Shown here piece after piece: positions 39,224 to 52,280 of a stretch of 64,000 nucleotides of DNA. Origin of the DNA: Mansonella perstans. Its lineage: Eukaryota; Nematoda; Chromadorea; Rhabditida; Onchocercidae. Below the pieces are notes generated by a model that ran no database searches, was not told the DNA's origin, and saw only the letters and a program-made list of their open reading frames with translations. The position numbers and the translations under genes are program-made. The stretch's first letter is position 1, and the number at the start of each line of letters is the position of its first letter. The DNA is taken from NCBI GenBank assembly GCA_037074765.1, contig JBAMDO010000579.1, forward strand, positions 310,001-374,000. The letters run 5' to 3'.

Positions 39224-41162
39224 TTACATCTTCTCAGTTTTCTGCTTCAACTCTGGAAGAAAAAGGTTTTTTGAAAGAAAAAGTAAATTTGTGGAAAAAT
39301 AGCAAAGTAAACTGAAGAATAATCAAATCGATTTAAATTGATTTCATTTTTCTCATTTTCAATTATCTAAAAATGAAATAAAGTTTATTCAGTATGAAAG
39401 GATATAATCAGAAGAGAAACTGGTGATATCGTTCATTCATAACTTACAGTTTTTGTTGATTTCGTTTTGTCCTACACTCACCGAATACGATTATTAATAC
39501 AAGTAATAGGACAATGATAATAATTACCATTAATGGCCATAACCATGCCAGTTCACCTAAAGAATGTGTTACATTTTAACGCATGTTACTTACTGCTCAA
39601 AATGATATCATCAGGAAGAACTTACTTTTAACTCGTAGCATCCTGGTTAGCATTACTTGATGTGCTTCTCTATGTCCATTGACGATATACTCATTTGTTG
39701 CAGTACATTCATACACACCTTTATCACTATCACTAACTTCATCAATCAGTATTCTTCCATCACTTTTTATTTTCACACGATTGTCTTCTGTAACTGAAAA
39801 TCAGATAAGAATAATATCAAAATGAAATCAAAAAAGGGTCAGGATCAAAGTGATGAATAGCAGTAGTAGTAATTAACTGTATAAGATCGCCCACAGTCAC
39901 TCGCATTAAGTGTCTTAGCATGAATGAGACAAAATTATTTGGATAGTGAAGTCGAAATAATTGCTTCTCGCAAGAATTTTTAATAAGAACAGTTTTAGAT
40001 TATTAGAGAAAAAAGAAATTGAATACTCACTGAGTTCTTTACCATTTTTGGTCCAAGAAAATTTTGGTGCCGGGAAAGCGATCACTGGACAAGTAATCTT
40101 AGCTGATGAGCCCCGAACAGCCGTAACGCCGTTACCATCGAATGAAAACGGATCATCCTTTCGTGGTTCAAAGTTTCCGATATCTGCTAGGACCACAGGA
40201 CGAACTAAAGAAGTGCTGATCTGATCCGAATATTTCTAATTCCTATTTATTTTTTGCTGGAGATTCGGTTCAATTATGAACTAAAGAGAAAATGAGTTAG
40301 ATGAAGTAGTTTGATTATTTTTAAGTTCAATCTTCCTCGTGAAAAGTTTTAACGCCCTTCCCAAATTTTCCATGAACAATTGTGATGGTATTTGCCCTGC
40401 AGAGTGTTAAACGCTAACTTAAAAATTAGTTTCGAGCAATAAAATAAAGACAGAAATTTTCAATAAAAAAACACCAAACACTTGATGATTGCCACTGACG
40501 CTTAGTCCATTAGTAGTCGTTAGTCTGCATGCATAATTACCGGAATCAGCAACATCCGCTAGACCGAAATGATAATAAGCGCGTTTATGATCACTACTTA
40601 TGTCAGCTTTAAACACCATACCATCTCGTTTTCGCACAAATACCGCTGACTTGATTTGCGCTACTGCGCCTCGATCTTCCGCCTGAAAACACCGCCACGG
40701 GCTCAACAAAAAACGATTTTAACATCAACTTCCCTATACAACAATTCGTGCATTGCAGAGGATAATAAAATATGCCTTAGGACGTCAGACTACATTAAAA
40801 GTATATTAAATTTTAATTTTTTTTTCATTACTTTCTATTAAATTCACAACGAATAGCAAATGTACACAATCCTTTGTCGTATACCAATTCAGTTCTCTGA
40901 ATGTTAAACACAATTTTCAAATTATATGACGAAAAAATTGGCTTGACAATTATAAATTGCAATAAAGAAAAACAACCTGACACCATAAAGTGATATTTTC
41001 CAGTGAACGGAGTGGATTATGAGTTGAAGTTCTAGCAGATGAAACCATTATGATGGCGTACGGATTACCTTTTGCTTGAAATACTTGACAAAATCGCTGC
41101 GTAAATAATACAAATAATTGTACAATTATAAATAATAATCGTGTGTGTATCGATAACGACAT
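39224..41162 (-). CDS. two-Ig-domain type I membrane protein, basigin/neuroplastin-like
   Basis: Six exons from right to left: 41162-40977, 40682-40475, 40204-40031, 39793-39626, 39556-39482, 39252-39224; 279 residues. A signal peptide (LLFIIVQLFVLFTQRFCQVF) leads into Ig domain 1 (cysteines in ITLWCQ and DSGNYACRL). Ig domain 2 has ITCPVIAFPAPKFSWTKNG and DKGVYECTATNEY. Then comes ELAWLWPLMVIIIIVLLLV as transmembrane segment and a very short basic tail. The LWP start of the membrane segment, domain number and total length resemble basigin and neuroplastin, which escort monocarboxylate transporters and act in adhesion; the acidic residue inside their membrane helix is not seen here. The tail is ambiguous: splicing at ttcg/gtgagt to 39252 gives ELKQKTEKM, reading through gives GECRTKRNQQKL and a stop at about 39447. 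Confidence 0.9.
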
Positions 41163-42067
41163 CCTTTCTTTTGAAACAGTTTTGTCTGGAAAGTAGTAGT
41201 ACCACGTAATTCGAAGTAGAATTTATTTCGTTTGCATGGACTTGACATAGCACTTATTTTAGTGAAGCACCACTGAACAAATCAGTTATTGAAAAAAATG
41301 CATCAAAAAGTTTGCAACGTGAAGCATCACAACATGGTACAATGTGGAGTTTTATTAAAAAATAAAAATGTAAATGAGAAATAAAAATATGCAAATATAA
41401 TTCGTAAGGAAAGAGATCAATTTATCATCGTTTCAATAAACTACCATAATTTAACGATAGTAAAAATAAGAGGATGATGTTGGATATGATGTAGTGAAAT
41501 CTTTCCAACTTATGATTAGTAAAGTGATGCGTGAAATGATCACTTTGCATTGGACAAATTTGTATATTGTGGAAAATTTACACAAATATGTAGAAAGGCT
41601 AGTCAACAATTTCATGAATTGTAAATGTGCAATCAGAAATAAATGAGTCTGAAAAATTGTCGGGAAACACTTTCAGAAGTGAAAAGTGTGAAATAACTGA
41701 CAGCTTCACTTCAACGGTCGATTCATGCTCTTTAGCTATTTAAATCTCAAGAGCCAAATATATATGTTCATCGGTCATCAGTACTGATTAAATGTTTTAT
41801 TTCACTTTTAAGTTCGACTCCGTCAATTGACAAAGATAATCTGATTAGTTTTCCTTAGGAAAACTAATCAAATTATGTCTTAGTAATTTCAAATTAAGAA
41901 AAATCAAGCTAAATGGCATGGAAAGAGGCGAGAGAGTTACATCAATAATTAAGTATAACAATGCGTGATGATGGTTAGACAAATTCTGTTTTCACCTGGA
42001 CGTATAAAGTAAGGAAATTATGTTTGAGAACAAATTGTTTATTATAGATAGAGGAAAGCGCATAGAA
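41163..42067. other. upstream region of the Ig-domain gene
   Basis: Holds the 5' region of the minus-strand Ig gene and AT-rich spacer. A perfect 14-bp-arm palindrome lies at 41842-41870. No exon supported. Confidence 0.55.
41842..41870. repeat. perfect palindrome, 14-bp arms, 1-base centre
   Basis: tgattagttttcct, centre t, aggaaaactaatca. A long perfect inverted repeat with practically no loop, in non-coding DNA between the Ig gene and the 42-bp minisatellite. Confidence 0.9.
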
Positions 42068-42331
42068 TAACTTAAAAGCGAATCGTGAGCCATAATAAAT
42101 GCACGTACAAAACTTAGAAGCGAATCATGAGCTATGATAAATGCACGTACGAAACTTAGAAGCGAATCATGAGCTATGATAAATGCACGTACAAAACTTA
42201 GAAGCGAATCATGAGCCACGATAAATGCACGTACAAAACTTAGAAGCGAATCATGAGCCATGATAAATGCACGTACAAAACTTAGAAGCAAAGTGAAAGC
42301 TATGATAAATGAAAATACAATAAAGCTTGCG
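42068..42331. repeat. minisatellite, 42-bp unit, about 6 copies
   Basis: Tandem units cttagaagcgaatcatgagc plus yatgataaatgcacgtacaaaa, 42 bases. Copies are almost identical in the middle and decay to the right (gctatgataaatgaaaatac). On the minus strand the frame stays open and gives a 14-residue repeat (LLSFVRAFIMAHDS), about 99 residues in all from 42291 to 41992. No splice partners seen, so coding is doubtful. Confidence 0.9.
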
Positions 42332-45300
42332 AATACATCGGAAGCTATACTGAATGCAGCAACGATAAAATTGGCAAGCTTTTAAGAAGTAGTATTTGCA
42401 TGGTACTTTTGAGCCGTTGATTTTATTATAATTCAGAATGGGATTATTTAAAGAGAATATTACGATGATGAGAGTAAGTCTAAGAGAAATTTTAGGAAAT
42501 AACTTCTTTGCAGTGAATTAATTATAATGTTAAATGAAGTTGTGTTTAAATGTTTTCTAATGGCCCAGTTTAATTATTAGCCTAGTTACAATAGTAGATC
42601 GATATTGAAAAAAATCTAAGATAAGCAAGCGAATATTTCATTTAGCGTAAGGAAGAATCAGACAAATTGTTTAAGAGATAATGATAGGTAAAGTGGTTGG
42701 AATGTGAAGTTTTGTTGTGACTGAATAATGAATGAACTGAACTATTTGTTTGAAGTCATTAATTATGAAAGAAGATTAAGTGTGATAACTGTGATATATC
42801 AACTGTTAACTATTTGTTGGTCAAACTTATCACCACCTACTTTCTCTTTCTCTTTTTCACTTTATTTATTCTTCTTCAATGGACATATATATACATTTAT
42901 AACATATATTATATAAATAAATATATTTTTTTTTTAGTATTTTGCAGACACACACAGACCTACGAGCATACAGACCTATATCACAATAAATACATACACA
43001 AGTACGCATACACTTAGACATACATACATAAAACACATCAGTGGTATTAACAGATAAGCACTTCAATTGATTGAATTTTTGCAAAAAAGTGGTAAAATTT
43101 AGAGTTAGCAGGGAATGATAAGACAAAACACTTGTCACTCGGGATGTGATTATATTGGCAAAAAGTGTAGTAGAATATGCGCGAATGAAAAATATGATCT
43201 AATAGTGTATTTCTGTCAAATGAGCTGTCGCCTCTTTCAAAGGAACAAATAGGCTGACATTGCTTTAATAGCTTTATAAGTCAGCATGTAACTCTAGAAA
43301 AAAAAAAAAAAAAAAACACTAAAAGCATTATTCAAATTTAAGTGCTATCGAATTAAGTTACTATAATTTTAGTTTAAACTCAAATTCATTAATGTTCTTA
43401 ACTACAGCTAATCAAATGAACAAAAATAGATATTTGCTAAATTTCTGAAAATAATTTTCTTTAGTAATAGAGAAAATGAAGAGAAGAACAGTCTTATTGT
43501 TGAGTGTTCAACAAAATGATTTTCAAATCATATATTGACAACTATTTTTCTTTTTTTTTTTTTTTTCAAAAATTTTTAAGAGAAATTTCTTTAACGCTCG
43601 AAAAAAAAAGATTTGGTGTTTTAAAAGAAAATTGTAATGTCTTGGTAAGTGAAAGAATTGAACCTTCGAAAAGAAATAAAAAAATACTCCAGAAATAAAA
43701 ACTAAAAATTATTCGTGAAGTATTTGAAAAAGAAAATATAAAACTGAAATTTAACAATTCGAATATTTACGTCTTTGCAGTTTTTTACTGATGATTGCTT
43801 TAATCTCTTGATAAATGTCACTTTAACAAGAAGCATCATTAAATTACCACTGACAGGAAATGTAAACTTCCTTTCACATTCATAAATAATTTTTGTAAAT
43901 AAAACTAATTTGTGATGAATCTCAGATTATTGTTCAAAAACAACTAACTCAAGTCATTTTAATCAAAAACACATTCATGAGATATCATCAACATGTCATG
44001 TTTCTCGCTTTTTTCCTTGCATAGTCAACCCTTACTAGATGGAACTTACGATACGTAAGTTGACTGAAACTATTGGGAAAATACCCGAAGAAATATTAGT
44101 TATCTATTAACAAACAAATCACTGCCTAAGCTTATGGACTAAAAATAAGATTTGTAGCAGATGAGTGTGAATGGTTGACGGAAATTTGTGTAGAATTTTC
44201 TAATCTCAGCTGGGAATATCTGATGTGGAGTGCATATTGATGTTCTATCAATTTCATCATTGAATTTTTCTCCTAAAAAGAAAAACTTTTTGAAACATTC
44301 TTTATTGAAAAAACCGAAATTATTATAAAATTATTTGCGGCAAGCCAAATAATTTTGCGTTTACGACTATTTCGTAAAGTAACAGAATTGTATCATAATG
44401 TCAGAAACCCATTTATTTTAGCAGTAACAAGATTTATGTAAAATTGTTACAATTTAATTTATATTTTCATTTCTAAATCTTACTTGTTTGAATTCTCACT
44501 CACAATCAACTTGATTAAATTGGTCATATTTTTAAATACTGATTGGCTGAAACTGATATAAACATACTCCTCTGTAAGTAAACTCATGAGCCATTGGGAA
44601 TTTAGTTTAGGACATATTCCAACTTTTTTCGTCTCCACGTTTGTCGATTCAAATCCTTTTTCTATATTTCGAAATTACTTAAATCCTATTTCATTTATTC
44701 GTGCTATATTATCAGTAATTTTGCCATAATAAGATTTGCTACTTCCATGGAAGTTATTTTTTGCTAAAATTTAATTTACTCATTATTTCCACCAATCTTT
44801 TGTGACGAAACTAGTGCCACCACCTGAGAACAATGACTGCTAATTTCATCGCAAAACAAAATTCTAGATTTCGATTAGTATCCATTCATTTTTATCCTTC
44901 ATTATTAGCCATCCATTCGCTAGAAGCAGCAAATGAAAAGTGACTAGAATAAAATTGTTTCAATCGATCGTTTCGATTCAAAAAAATGCAATTACGACAA
45001 CAAGAAAGAAAGAAGATGTAGGGAAATCTAAATAATTTTATGTTACAAAATTATTTCGTTGTATGCTAAATGATCTTGCATTATATCATTTCGAAACAGT
45101 CATGAAATTATCAATAGTATTTGAAGATTCAATGTTAGAAAGTGTGCTGCAAAACTTTGCCACATTAACTGTCTTTGTTTGACTCATTTCAGATTATCTT
45201 TTAAAATTTTTGTTAGAATTTACTTAATGTACGTTTATCATGTTTAATGACCTTAATACATTTTTTGTTTGCAGTTTTCTTTGATGTCATTGGTTAATTC

Positions 45301-45699
45301 CGTTCAAGCAAAAGAATAAAAACTCCCTTGAAAGCAGTATGGAATCATTATTTTTGGCTGACTTTGACTTCGTCTACAAACATTCTCCTATTTCTTGGAA
45401 CCTTATTTATATTGAAGTCGTACTGTCATTTTCCTACATTTATTATTCATCCGAATTTTTGAGCGTTGTTATTCAATTCTTACAACAATAAACTATCTTT
45501 TACATCGGATTACCATCCTTTACAACCCAAAGCAAAACACCGAACTTCGCTTTCATAAAATTAATATATCGATTCAAAAATATGTTCGAATTAAAAGTAC
45601 AAATCCATTTTCATAGTTCAAGTAAAAAGATCTTTCACGACATAATTTTACGGTTTCATAACCACGAATGTAATCCAGTATAATTGCAAGCATAGAACC
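42332..45699. other. AT-rich intergenic region
   Basis: No supported gene. It includes a purine/pyrimidine-biased low-complexity stretch at 42945-43030 (acacacagacc, atacatac), A and T runs near 43297 and 43550, and a small inverted repeat aacttacg-ata-cgtaagtt at about 44045. The left end of the decayed retroelement may reach into this part. Confidence 0.55.
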
Positions 45700-48360
45700 A
45701 GCTAAAGAAAGGTTGAAGAACCTTCTCCAAGAAACAAAAAGGATAGTTTTCACACCTCCAGATTGAAGATCTATAATAGAACACCAGCAAGCTTATATGG
45801 AATTTGGAAAAGAATTATCAACGATAAAATATTACATTTCGAATTATGCATAAATACGCTAGAAGCAGCTAACAACAAATGATTAAAACGCGCAGACAAT
45901 TTAGCGCTCTCCAAAGAAGAAAGGAAGATAAACAAAAGTATGCAAAGATAACGACTGAGAGAACAGATATGCTTAAATTGATAGTACAAAAACGAAGCTG
46001 ACACAGAATTAAAATGCATGTCAAAAGGATCCACCGCAAAAATGGAATAGCAAAACGAAGTTCTCCTATGATGATTAATATACCTCAGTTGTCACTGTCC
46101 AACATCAATGGTAACCCAAGACAATGGGGAGAATCCTGAAGCAAGTTCGATGCTGCAATACATTCCCAAGCAAACCAGAAATTCAAAAACTGAGTTATCT
46201 GTTCTCTTGTCCAAGCGTAAATATACTGCAGATGTAAGGCTACAACGTCGATTTAGAAAAATAAAAAAGAAATTTTTAATTGAAAGATTATAACGAAAGC
46301 TATTAAAAGAAATGACAAAGAATGGATTGAAACAATCGAAGCGATGGAACGAATTCTTCGACAACTAGACTATAGGAAAAAGCTTTGAATATTCGAGTAT
46401 AGAAAAGCAATGAGCAGCAGAGAAAAAGAAAGTTTTTAGTAATAAATAGGCTTGATAAGCGATCAAAATAGATCCTGGATAAAGTATATCACCAAAGAAA
46501 TGAAGATACACCTTGGCCAGTCATAAGACTTGGAAAATTTCTTGATAACTTAATTAGTGTGAACGACCAAGTGCAAGAAGATCAGGTTTCGATCTACTAA
46601 TTGGAAAAAATTCAACCACAACCTAAAATTTCCCAAAGGTACTTCGGAAAAATTTTAGCTTTGACTATAATTCATTCAAATAAATGAAATAGCCACTATG
46701 CAGAAAATGGAAACCAAAGAAAGAAAAAACTTTGCAGCTGCTACAACCAGGAACATTCGAATAACGAATGCCATGCTTATCCTACAATCAACGCTCGAGC
46801 GAATCATATTTCGTTTCAGAGAGACGTACAACAAGGAAGGATGTAAAAAGATAAAGTGCTTCTACTATAAAAATCCTCACAATTAAAACAAGGACAATTA
46901 TCTTGCAAGGTATGATATGCTTAAAACAAGAATAAAGCAACTAATCAAACAGAAAAAGAATATTGACTCTCTACAAACAATCAAACTCTTGCAACACAAT
47001 TCAATAAACGCGAAGGAAAGAAATTTTACTCTTATGCAAAGAAATAATAGTTTTCAATCTATTGATACTAGAATGTAAGAATAAGCCCTGGTGCTATTCG
47101 ATATCGGTTCAGTCATCCGTTATGACTTATGTTCAGAAATTTAGTACAGCAGTTAAACTATCTGGAACAGAAGAATGAAAATTAATCATAGTTTACTTGG
47201 TATTAGGACATTTAGACCATGTTTTTTACTATATAAAAGTTCTTTAGACTCCTTAGTAGACCTCTTTGGTTGGTATTTCGACCATTTGTAATTTAATCTT
47301 CAAGTAACTGATTATATTAGTTTCCAGTATTATGATCTCTTTTCCTCTTCACTCATACTGTGGTGGTAAGATATCTGATATTCTTTTCAACATCCTAGCG
47401 AAATGGAATTATATATCCGACGAAACTTCATTAGCGATAAAATGCAGCAACAGCGCCCGCACGATGTGTATCGAGGTCTTTCTGAGATTATTTTTATCAG
47501 TGGAGTTAGACCAAACTATTATTTCGGTGACCAGTTCACGCTTCTACAAAACATTTGTTCACCATAGAATAAATAAAGCCGCTCTCAAACAAATTTCTCC
47601 GGACAAATTGATAAGGGCAAAAATGTTTAGTAATCATATGGATATTATTATTACAAAAATGAGAAATACTCATCTATGATGGAAAGATATAAGTATTAGA
47701 TCTCGATATTACTGAACATTGTCCTAAGCGAAATGGAAAATGTATAACCAATTCCTGTATTGTTCTACTGAATATCGGCAAATTGGGGATTCGATGCAAA
47801 ATGAAAATCATGTTTTTATAGATGAACTTCCAACTTCCTTCGTTTTTAGAGAGAGTAAAAATATTGTAATAAAGAATTGGGAAATGCTCACCTAATGAAT
47901 GGCACTGATAAACTAATCATCGAAAATTCTATTCAGGTCACAAATAAAGTAACTTCAAGTTTCAAGGGAAAATTATGCTAATGGAAAGAACCCAAGAAGA
48001 AATTCTCGATCGCGAGAACGCGAAATTCCAATACGTCCTCGACAATATTGGGAAAGAATCTGAATGAAAATTACGCGAAGTTTTCAAAAAAAGCTGTTAA
48101 AATACTCTTACTTACTTTTGCTTTTGAATGGTTACCACATAGAAACTCTGTTTTGGCAGCCAAAATGTTATTACAAAGAAATGATAAAAAAGCAAAAAGA
48201 ATTAATGCAAATCTATCAATGGCACTATGTAATTCTAAAAATTTCCATTTAAAATTCATTGCTGAATTCAAAAGTGAATAATAACTTATATGAGATCGAA
48301 CAATGAGAAGTTGGAGATGTTATCCCAACATAAAGTAAGCCAGCCGAAAATGAATATTTA
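45700..48360 (+). mobile_element. decayed BEL/Pao LTR retrotransposon
   Basis: Broken remains in gag-to-protease order, read in several frames. At 46084-46175 the stretch PQLSLSNINGNPRQW, then a stop, then SKFDAAIHSQA matches the start of the Pao gag domain (DUF1759: ...FTG.PR.W..FW..FDAA...). At 46730-46820 a degenerate zinc knuckle CYNQEHSNNECHAYPT is followed in another frame by CKKIKCFYYKNPHN, a second knuckle. At 47087-47145 ALVLFDIGSVIRYDLCSE matches the retroviral-type aspartic protease (D-T/I-G-S). Stops and frameshifts separate all parts, so nothing intact is encoded. A 115-codon open frame at 47332-47679 lies inside the element but is not recognised. The ends are approximate; no 5' LTR was found. 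Confidence 0.75.
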
Positions 48361-48440
48361 GGACGAGATCGGCCGAGAAAGTGGGACGAGATCAGCTAAG
48401 GAAAGAGATATATCTGTACTTTTCATTCGTCTGAAAAATT

Positions 48441-48802
48441 TCGAAATGTTTAACCAATCGATTTCTTTTAATATATCTCAAAATGTTAAATCATCGATTT
48501 CTTCTAATTTATCTAAAATTAAAGAGACCAAATATTAGATTAAAGAAAATTTAGAACGATCTTCGCATTAATAATTTAAATTAATCTTTCCTTCATATGC
48601 ATTAATTTTTGTGGCTCCTAAATAAAAGTTATGAGAGAAAATTACGAGGAATAATTATAAGAATAGCGAAGTGTTGCATCACTTGAAGGCGTAGTTGGCT
48701 AAACGCTCAATGATAAATAGACTTTAGAAACTGAATAGCTTTCAAGTCAAATTTTTTCCAATAAAAATTCGAAGTGTTGCATTTTCTTGCATATTTCTCT
48801 TA
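48441..48802 (+). repeat. LTR-like repeat, copy 1 (next to the Pao remnant)
   Basis: A stretch of about 360 bases that reappears in reverse complement at 54943-55335. Shared blocks include aggagccacaaaaatt, gcgtttagccaactacgcct and agctattcagtttctaaag (read on the minus strand). Its place directly right of the Pao protease region suggests the 3' LTR of that element, but this is inference. Confidence 0.7.
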
Positions 48803-51648
48803 ATGTTTGACTCCAAGCAACTCCAGTTGGACTTAGGAGCGTTGAGTGTAACATTCAAACTCAGGCATATTGGAGTCAAGGATTCCGTTCGTTTGATAAT
48901 AGTGAAAAATTTTGCCTTCTAAATTTCTTCGAATCTGTTTTGTGTCTAATTCTAACTGCTTTTGTACTAATTCTGTTGCTCTTCGACAAGTATAGATAAT
49001 AATTCAAATCTGGGTATAAATATATCTTTAAATGGAGCGAGTCAAGATTTAGCATGATCAAAATTGATTTCAAAATCGTACTTTGAATCCCTTAGTACGC
49101 ACATGTACAGCTGCTGAATATAGTGCTTCCATGCATCCGTAAATACGTAGGTTGAAAGATCTTAACTGTTTTGCCCTTTGAATCAATTATAGTCCGTTTT
49201 ACTTACGTCAGCTGCATCAATCACTTTTATTTTGAGAACAAAAAAACAGTTTAACTTAATATTGCATTTCGGTTTCTTGATAACGGATTCTTGATGCTTT
49301 TCTAATGTTTATTTGAGTTTCTTTCTAGGTTGCTCAGCTTGGTCATGGCTAACTTTCGGTAGAGTTCAAATTTCAATCAGATCTTTTTTACGCAGAATAA
49401 TAAAAATCAAAATAAAAGGCTTATTCATAAAAAAACGATTTTGAACTGTTCAAATTTTAAAAAAAATTTGATAAGAGAGCCGATGATGAAACAATAAGAG
49501 AAGCGAACAGAATGTTAGATCAATAATCGTTTTTAACGGATAAATTTGGAAAGAAAACTAAAATAATACGAGCACAATTATTAATTCCATTTTGCATTAA
49601 ATCTCTGCACAAAAGAAAAAATGAAATTGTTCACAAGAACTTTATGACTCAGTTGTCGAAATGTAAAAAATTATAATAATATATTTCAAAAAGACAAATA
49701 ATCTTAAAATATTCAAATATTGCAAGTGTTTACTTACAGCAGATCTTACAAAAGATTTGCAGAGCGGTTCTCAAGTTTTGAGAGTTCTAAGTGTGATCAA
49801 GAACATGGAATATCACTTTAAATGATGAATCTTACTCAGCACCTGATTGTAAAGGTACAATTGGTTTTATAATGCAAACGAGTGTATCTCATTAGTTTCA
49901 AGCGCACAACTTGAGATGACAACAGAACACAAGTACACACTTAGGCAGAAATTCGCTAAACTTGAAGGAACATTTTTTTAAAACAAATTTTCAACTTTCT
50001 GTGCAAAAATCCAATCTTATTCGTATTATCGTACAATGAAACAATATTTTTGAGAACCATGCAAACAACAAAAAGCAAAGAAACTTAAAAAATGTGACAA
50101 ATCTGACGTATTCTATACATAATCCAGGACTGTGATGATCCCGGAAAGGTCTTAGAAATCCTGCATTAAAATTTTAATATAACTGTGTAAGTAAAATGTT
50201 GTAAAATTTTATCTGCAACTGCGCTATGTTTCGGATTCGAATCATCTGTAATTTAAAACTTTTCTTCAACCGTATCCAAAATAAATTGCTCATATATAAG
50301 AACGCATTATTGGCGTATTTGTCTGTGTTTTACTCCTTAAGTAATATCATTATCATTACAATTAAAAAAAAATATTAGCTGGGAACTCTAATGTATGAAT
50401 GAATTAAGAATGCAAAAAAAAGTGAAAACTTGTGTTGTGCGTACATACATGAGATGACTCATCACTTGATAAGAAAAATTTTTACGAAATTAAAAAAAAT
50501 CTACTTTTCGCAATAAAATTAAAATATATATCATAGGATAAACTATACGACCTATACGACCCACTCAAATACAGCAAAAAATGAGAAATGGAAAATGTAA
50601 GCTTGATATCAGCAATTAATTGCAATCTGGCGCAATTCGTAAAATAGTTTATAATTTTAATTACTAATATTCGTTGAAATTCCGGAAAATTTTGACAAAC
50701 ATGGAAAAAATTATTGCTAATGCTGTTGCATCACTACTATGACAGTAAAATTTTTTCTGAAACAAAACACACTGATGTATCTAATTCATATTTCCAACAT
50801 TACAATTAACATTACTATCACTTATTTATTAATCACAATACACGCAAAGAAAATATAAAGGAAGAAATGATGAGTTAAAACTTAGGAGAAAGATTATTAG
50901 TAACTGAAATATGCATAAAAGTACAAATGTCAAATGCTTTAGATTTTGAAAAAGTTTTTAGGAATTATTATTTTGGAGTTTTTTAGTTATTTTTGGATTT
51001 TCGTTAAAAATTGTTGGATTCAGAAAAATTATCTCCTTTTAGCTAATGAGAATTTTACAGAAAAGTATAAAATTTAGAATAATTTGTCTGTTACAAATTA
51101 AGAAAATGTAGAGACAGAAATAATATACGAGAATAAGCAAATCAATGATATAGAGATGGAGACACAGTTCATAACTCTAAATCATTCATTCACCAAAACT
51201 CCAAATGAATATAAACAGCAAGCATAAAATAGATTTAAAATGGCAGGCAGGTAGCATTTCATGCAAGGATATGAATTATGTGTGATATACAAATATGCTA
51301 CAATACCACAAAAGTAGAACTGTTACGATTGGTAATTAATTACAAATTTATATAAAACAGAAACGATGATTACAGCCATTGGAGATATGCGTCCATACAA
51401 TCAAGAAGCAAAGAGAATACCATCCATTTTCATTAATCAATCGATTTAAGATCGATTAGTGAACAGTCTCACAGAGTTGAATATTAATCGAATTTATAAA
51501 TTTAAAGCATTACATTATGTTTATTAGATTACAAGAGATCGATAAAATACGTCGTGGATAGCAATCTGTAGATCATTTCGACACATATTAAAATTAAAAA
51601 TCTACGATATCTCCGCCGACACATAACTCAGTCGTGAAACAATATAGT
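48803..51648. other. AT-rich intergenic region
   Basis: No supported gene on either strand. There are only chance frames shorter than about 65 codons and A/T-rich spacer. Confidence 0.55.
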
Positions 51649-52280
51649 ATGAATTCCACTAATTCTACTAACGATTATCCTGTTGACGAGCTATTCTTCT
51701 ATGTAAGTGTTAAAAATTTTTCAATGTAAAAAGCGAGCTATAATGTTATGACAAATAGAACTTGGAGGAGTAAAGATGACACTATCGGTTGTTCATCGAA
51801 AAATATCTCAGTGAAACTATCAAGACAAATGAAACATCTGAGAGCACTCCAATAGCTGTTAATTGCATAATATACTAAGGAATATACCTGAATGTTTATA
51901 ATACATGACAAAAAGCGTTGACTGATAAGGTATAACTATCAAGTGAGGCGTTCTGAGAAGGTGTTACAGAGAAGAGAAAAATATAATATGAGAATTGTTC
52001 CTGTGCTGAAGGATTGGAGCACAATTTTATCACCGTAGATCTATTGGAAGATGATAATGAGTACAGTAATAATGATAGTGATAGCAATTTAAAGCAGACT
52101 GAAATGAAACAAACATCCGATGTCTCTTTTGCTGATCACTTCTCCGATCTTGTACAACCTTAGTTTACAGTGTTCACTTTACGGTCGTTGTTACGTCCAG
52201 CAAACAAACAACTGGTTTTCTTTGAGCGTGGTTTCGTTTTTGAATCTGTTGCGAAGTGGTTAGCAGCGGTAGATCTGTAG
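51649..52280 (+). CDS. possible small two-exon protein, about 56 residues
   Basis: Exon 51649-51702 encodes MNSTNSTNDYPVDELFFY and ends at a strong gtaagt donor in phase 0. Exon 52164-52280 follows acaaccttag, is entered in phase 0, reads FTVFTLRSLLRPANKQLVFF, then ERGFVFESVAKWLAAVDL and TAG. A gtagat just before VDL may be a further donor, so the protein might be longer. The second exon is GC-richer than its surroundings and free of low complexity. Two N-glycosylation sequons (NST, NST) sit at the N-terminus, as in extracellular receptor tails, but no membrane exons were found to the right before the convergent gene at 53332. Family unknown. Confidence 0.35.

Noticed and set aside
41992..42291. 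Repeat protein of 14-residue units on the minus strand
   Set aside because: Result of a 42-bp minisatellite; no initiation or splice context beyond the repeat.
47332..47679. 115-codon plus-strand frame as a separate gene
   Set aside because: Inside the decayed Pao element, where all other coding parts are broken; more likely element debris.
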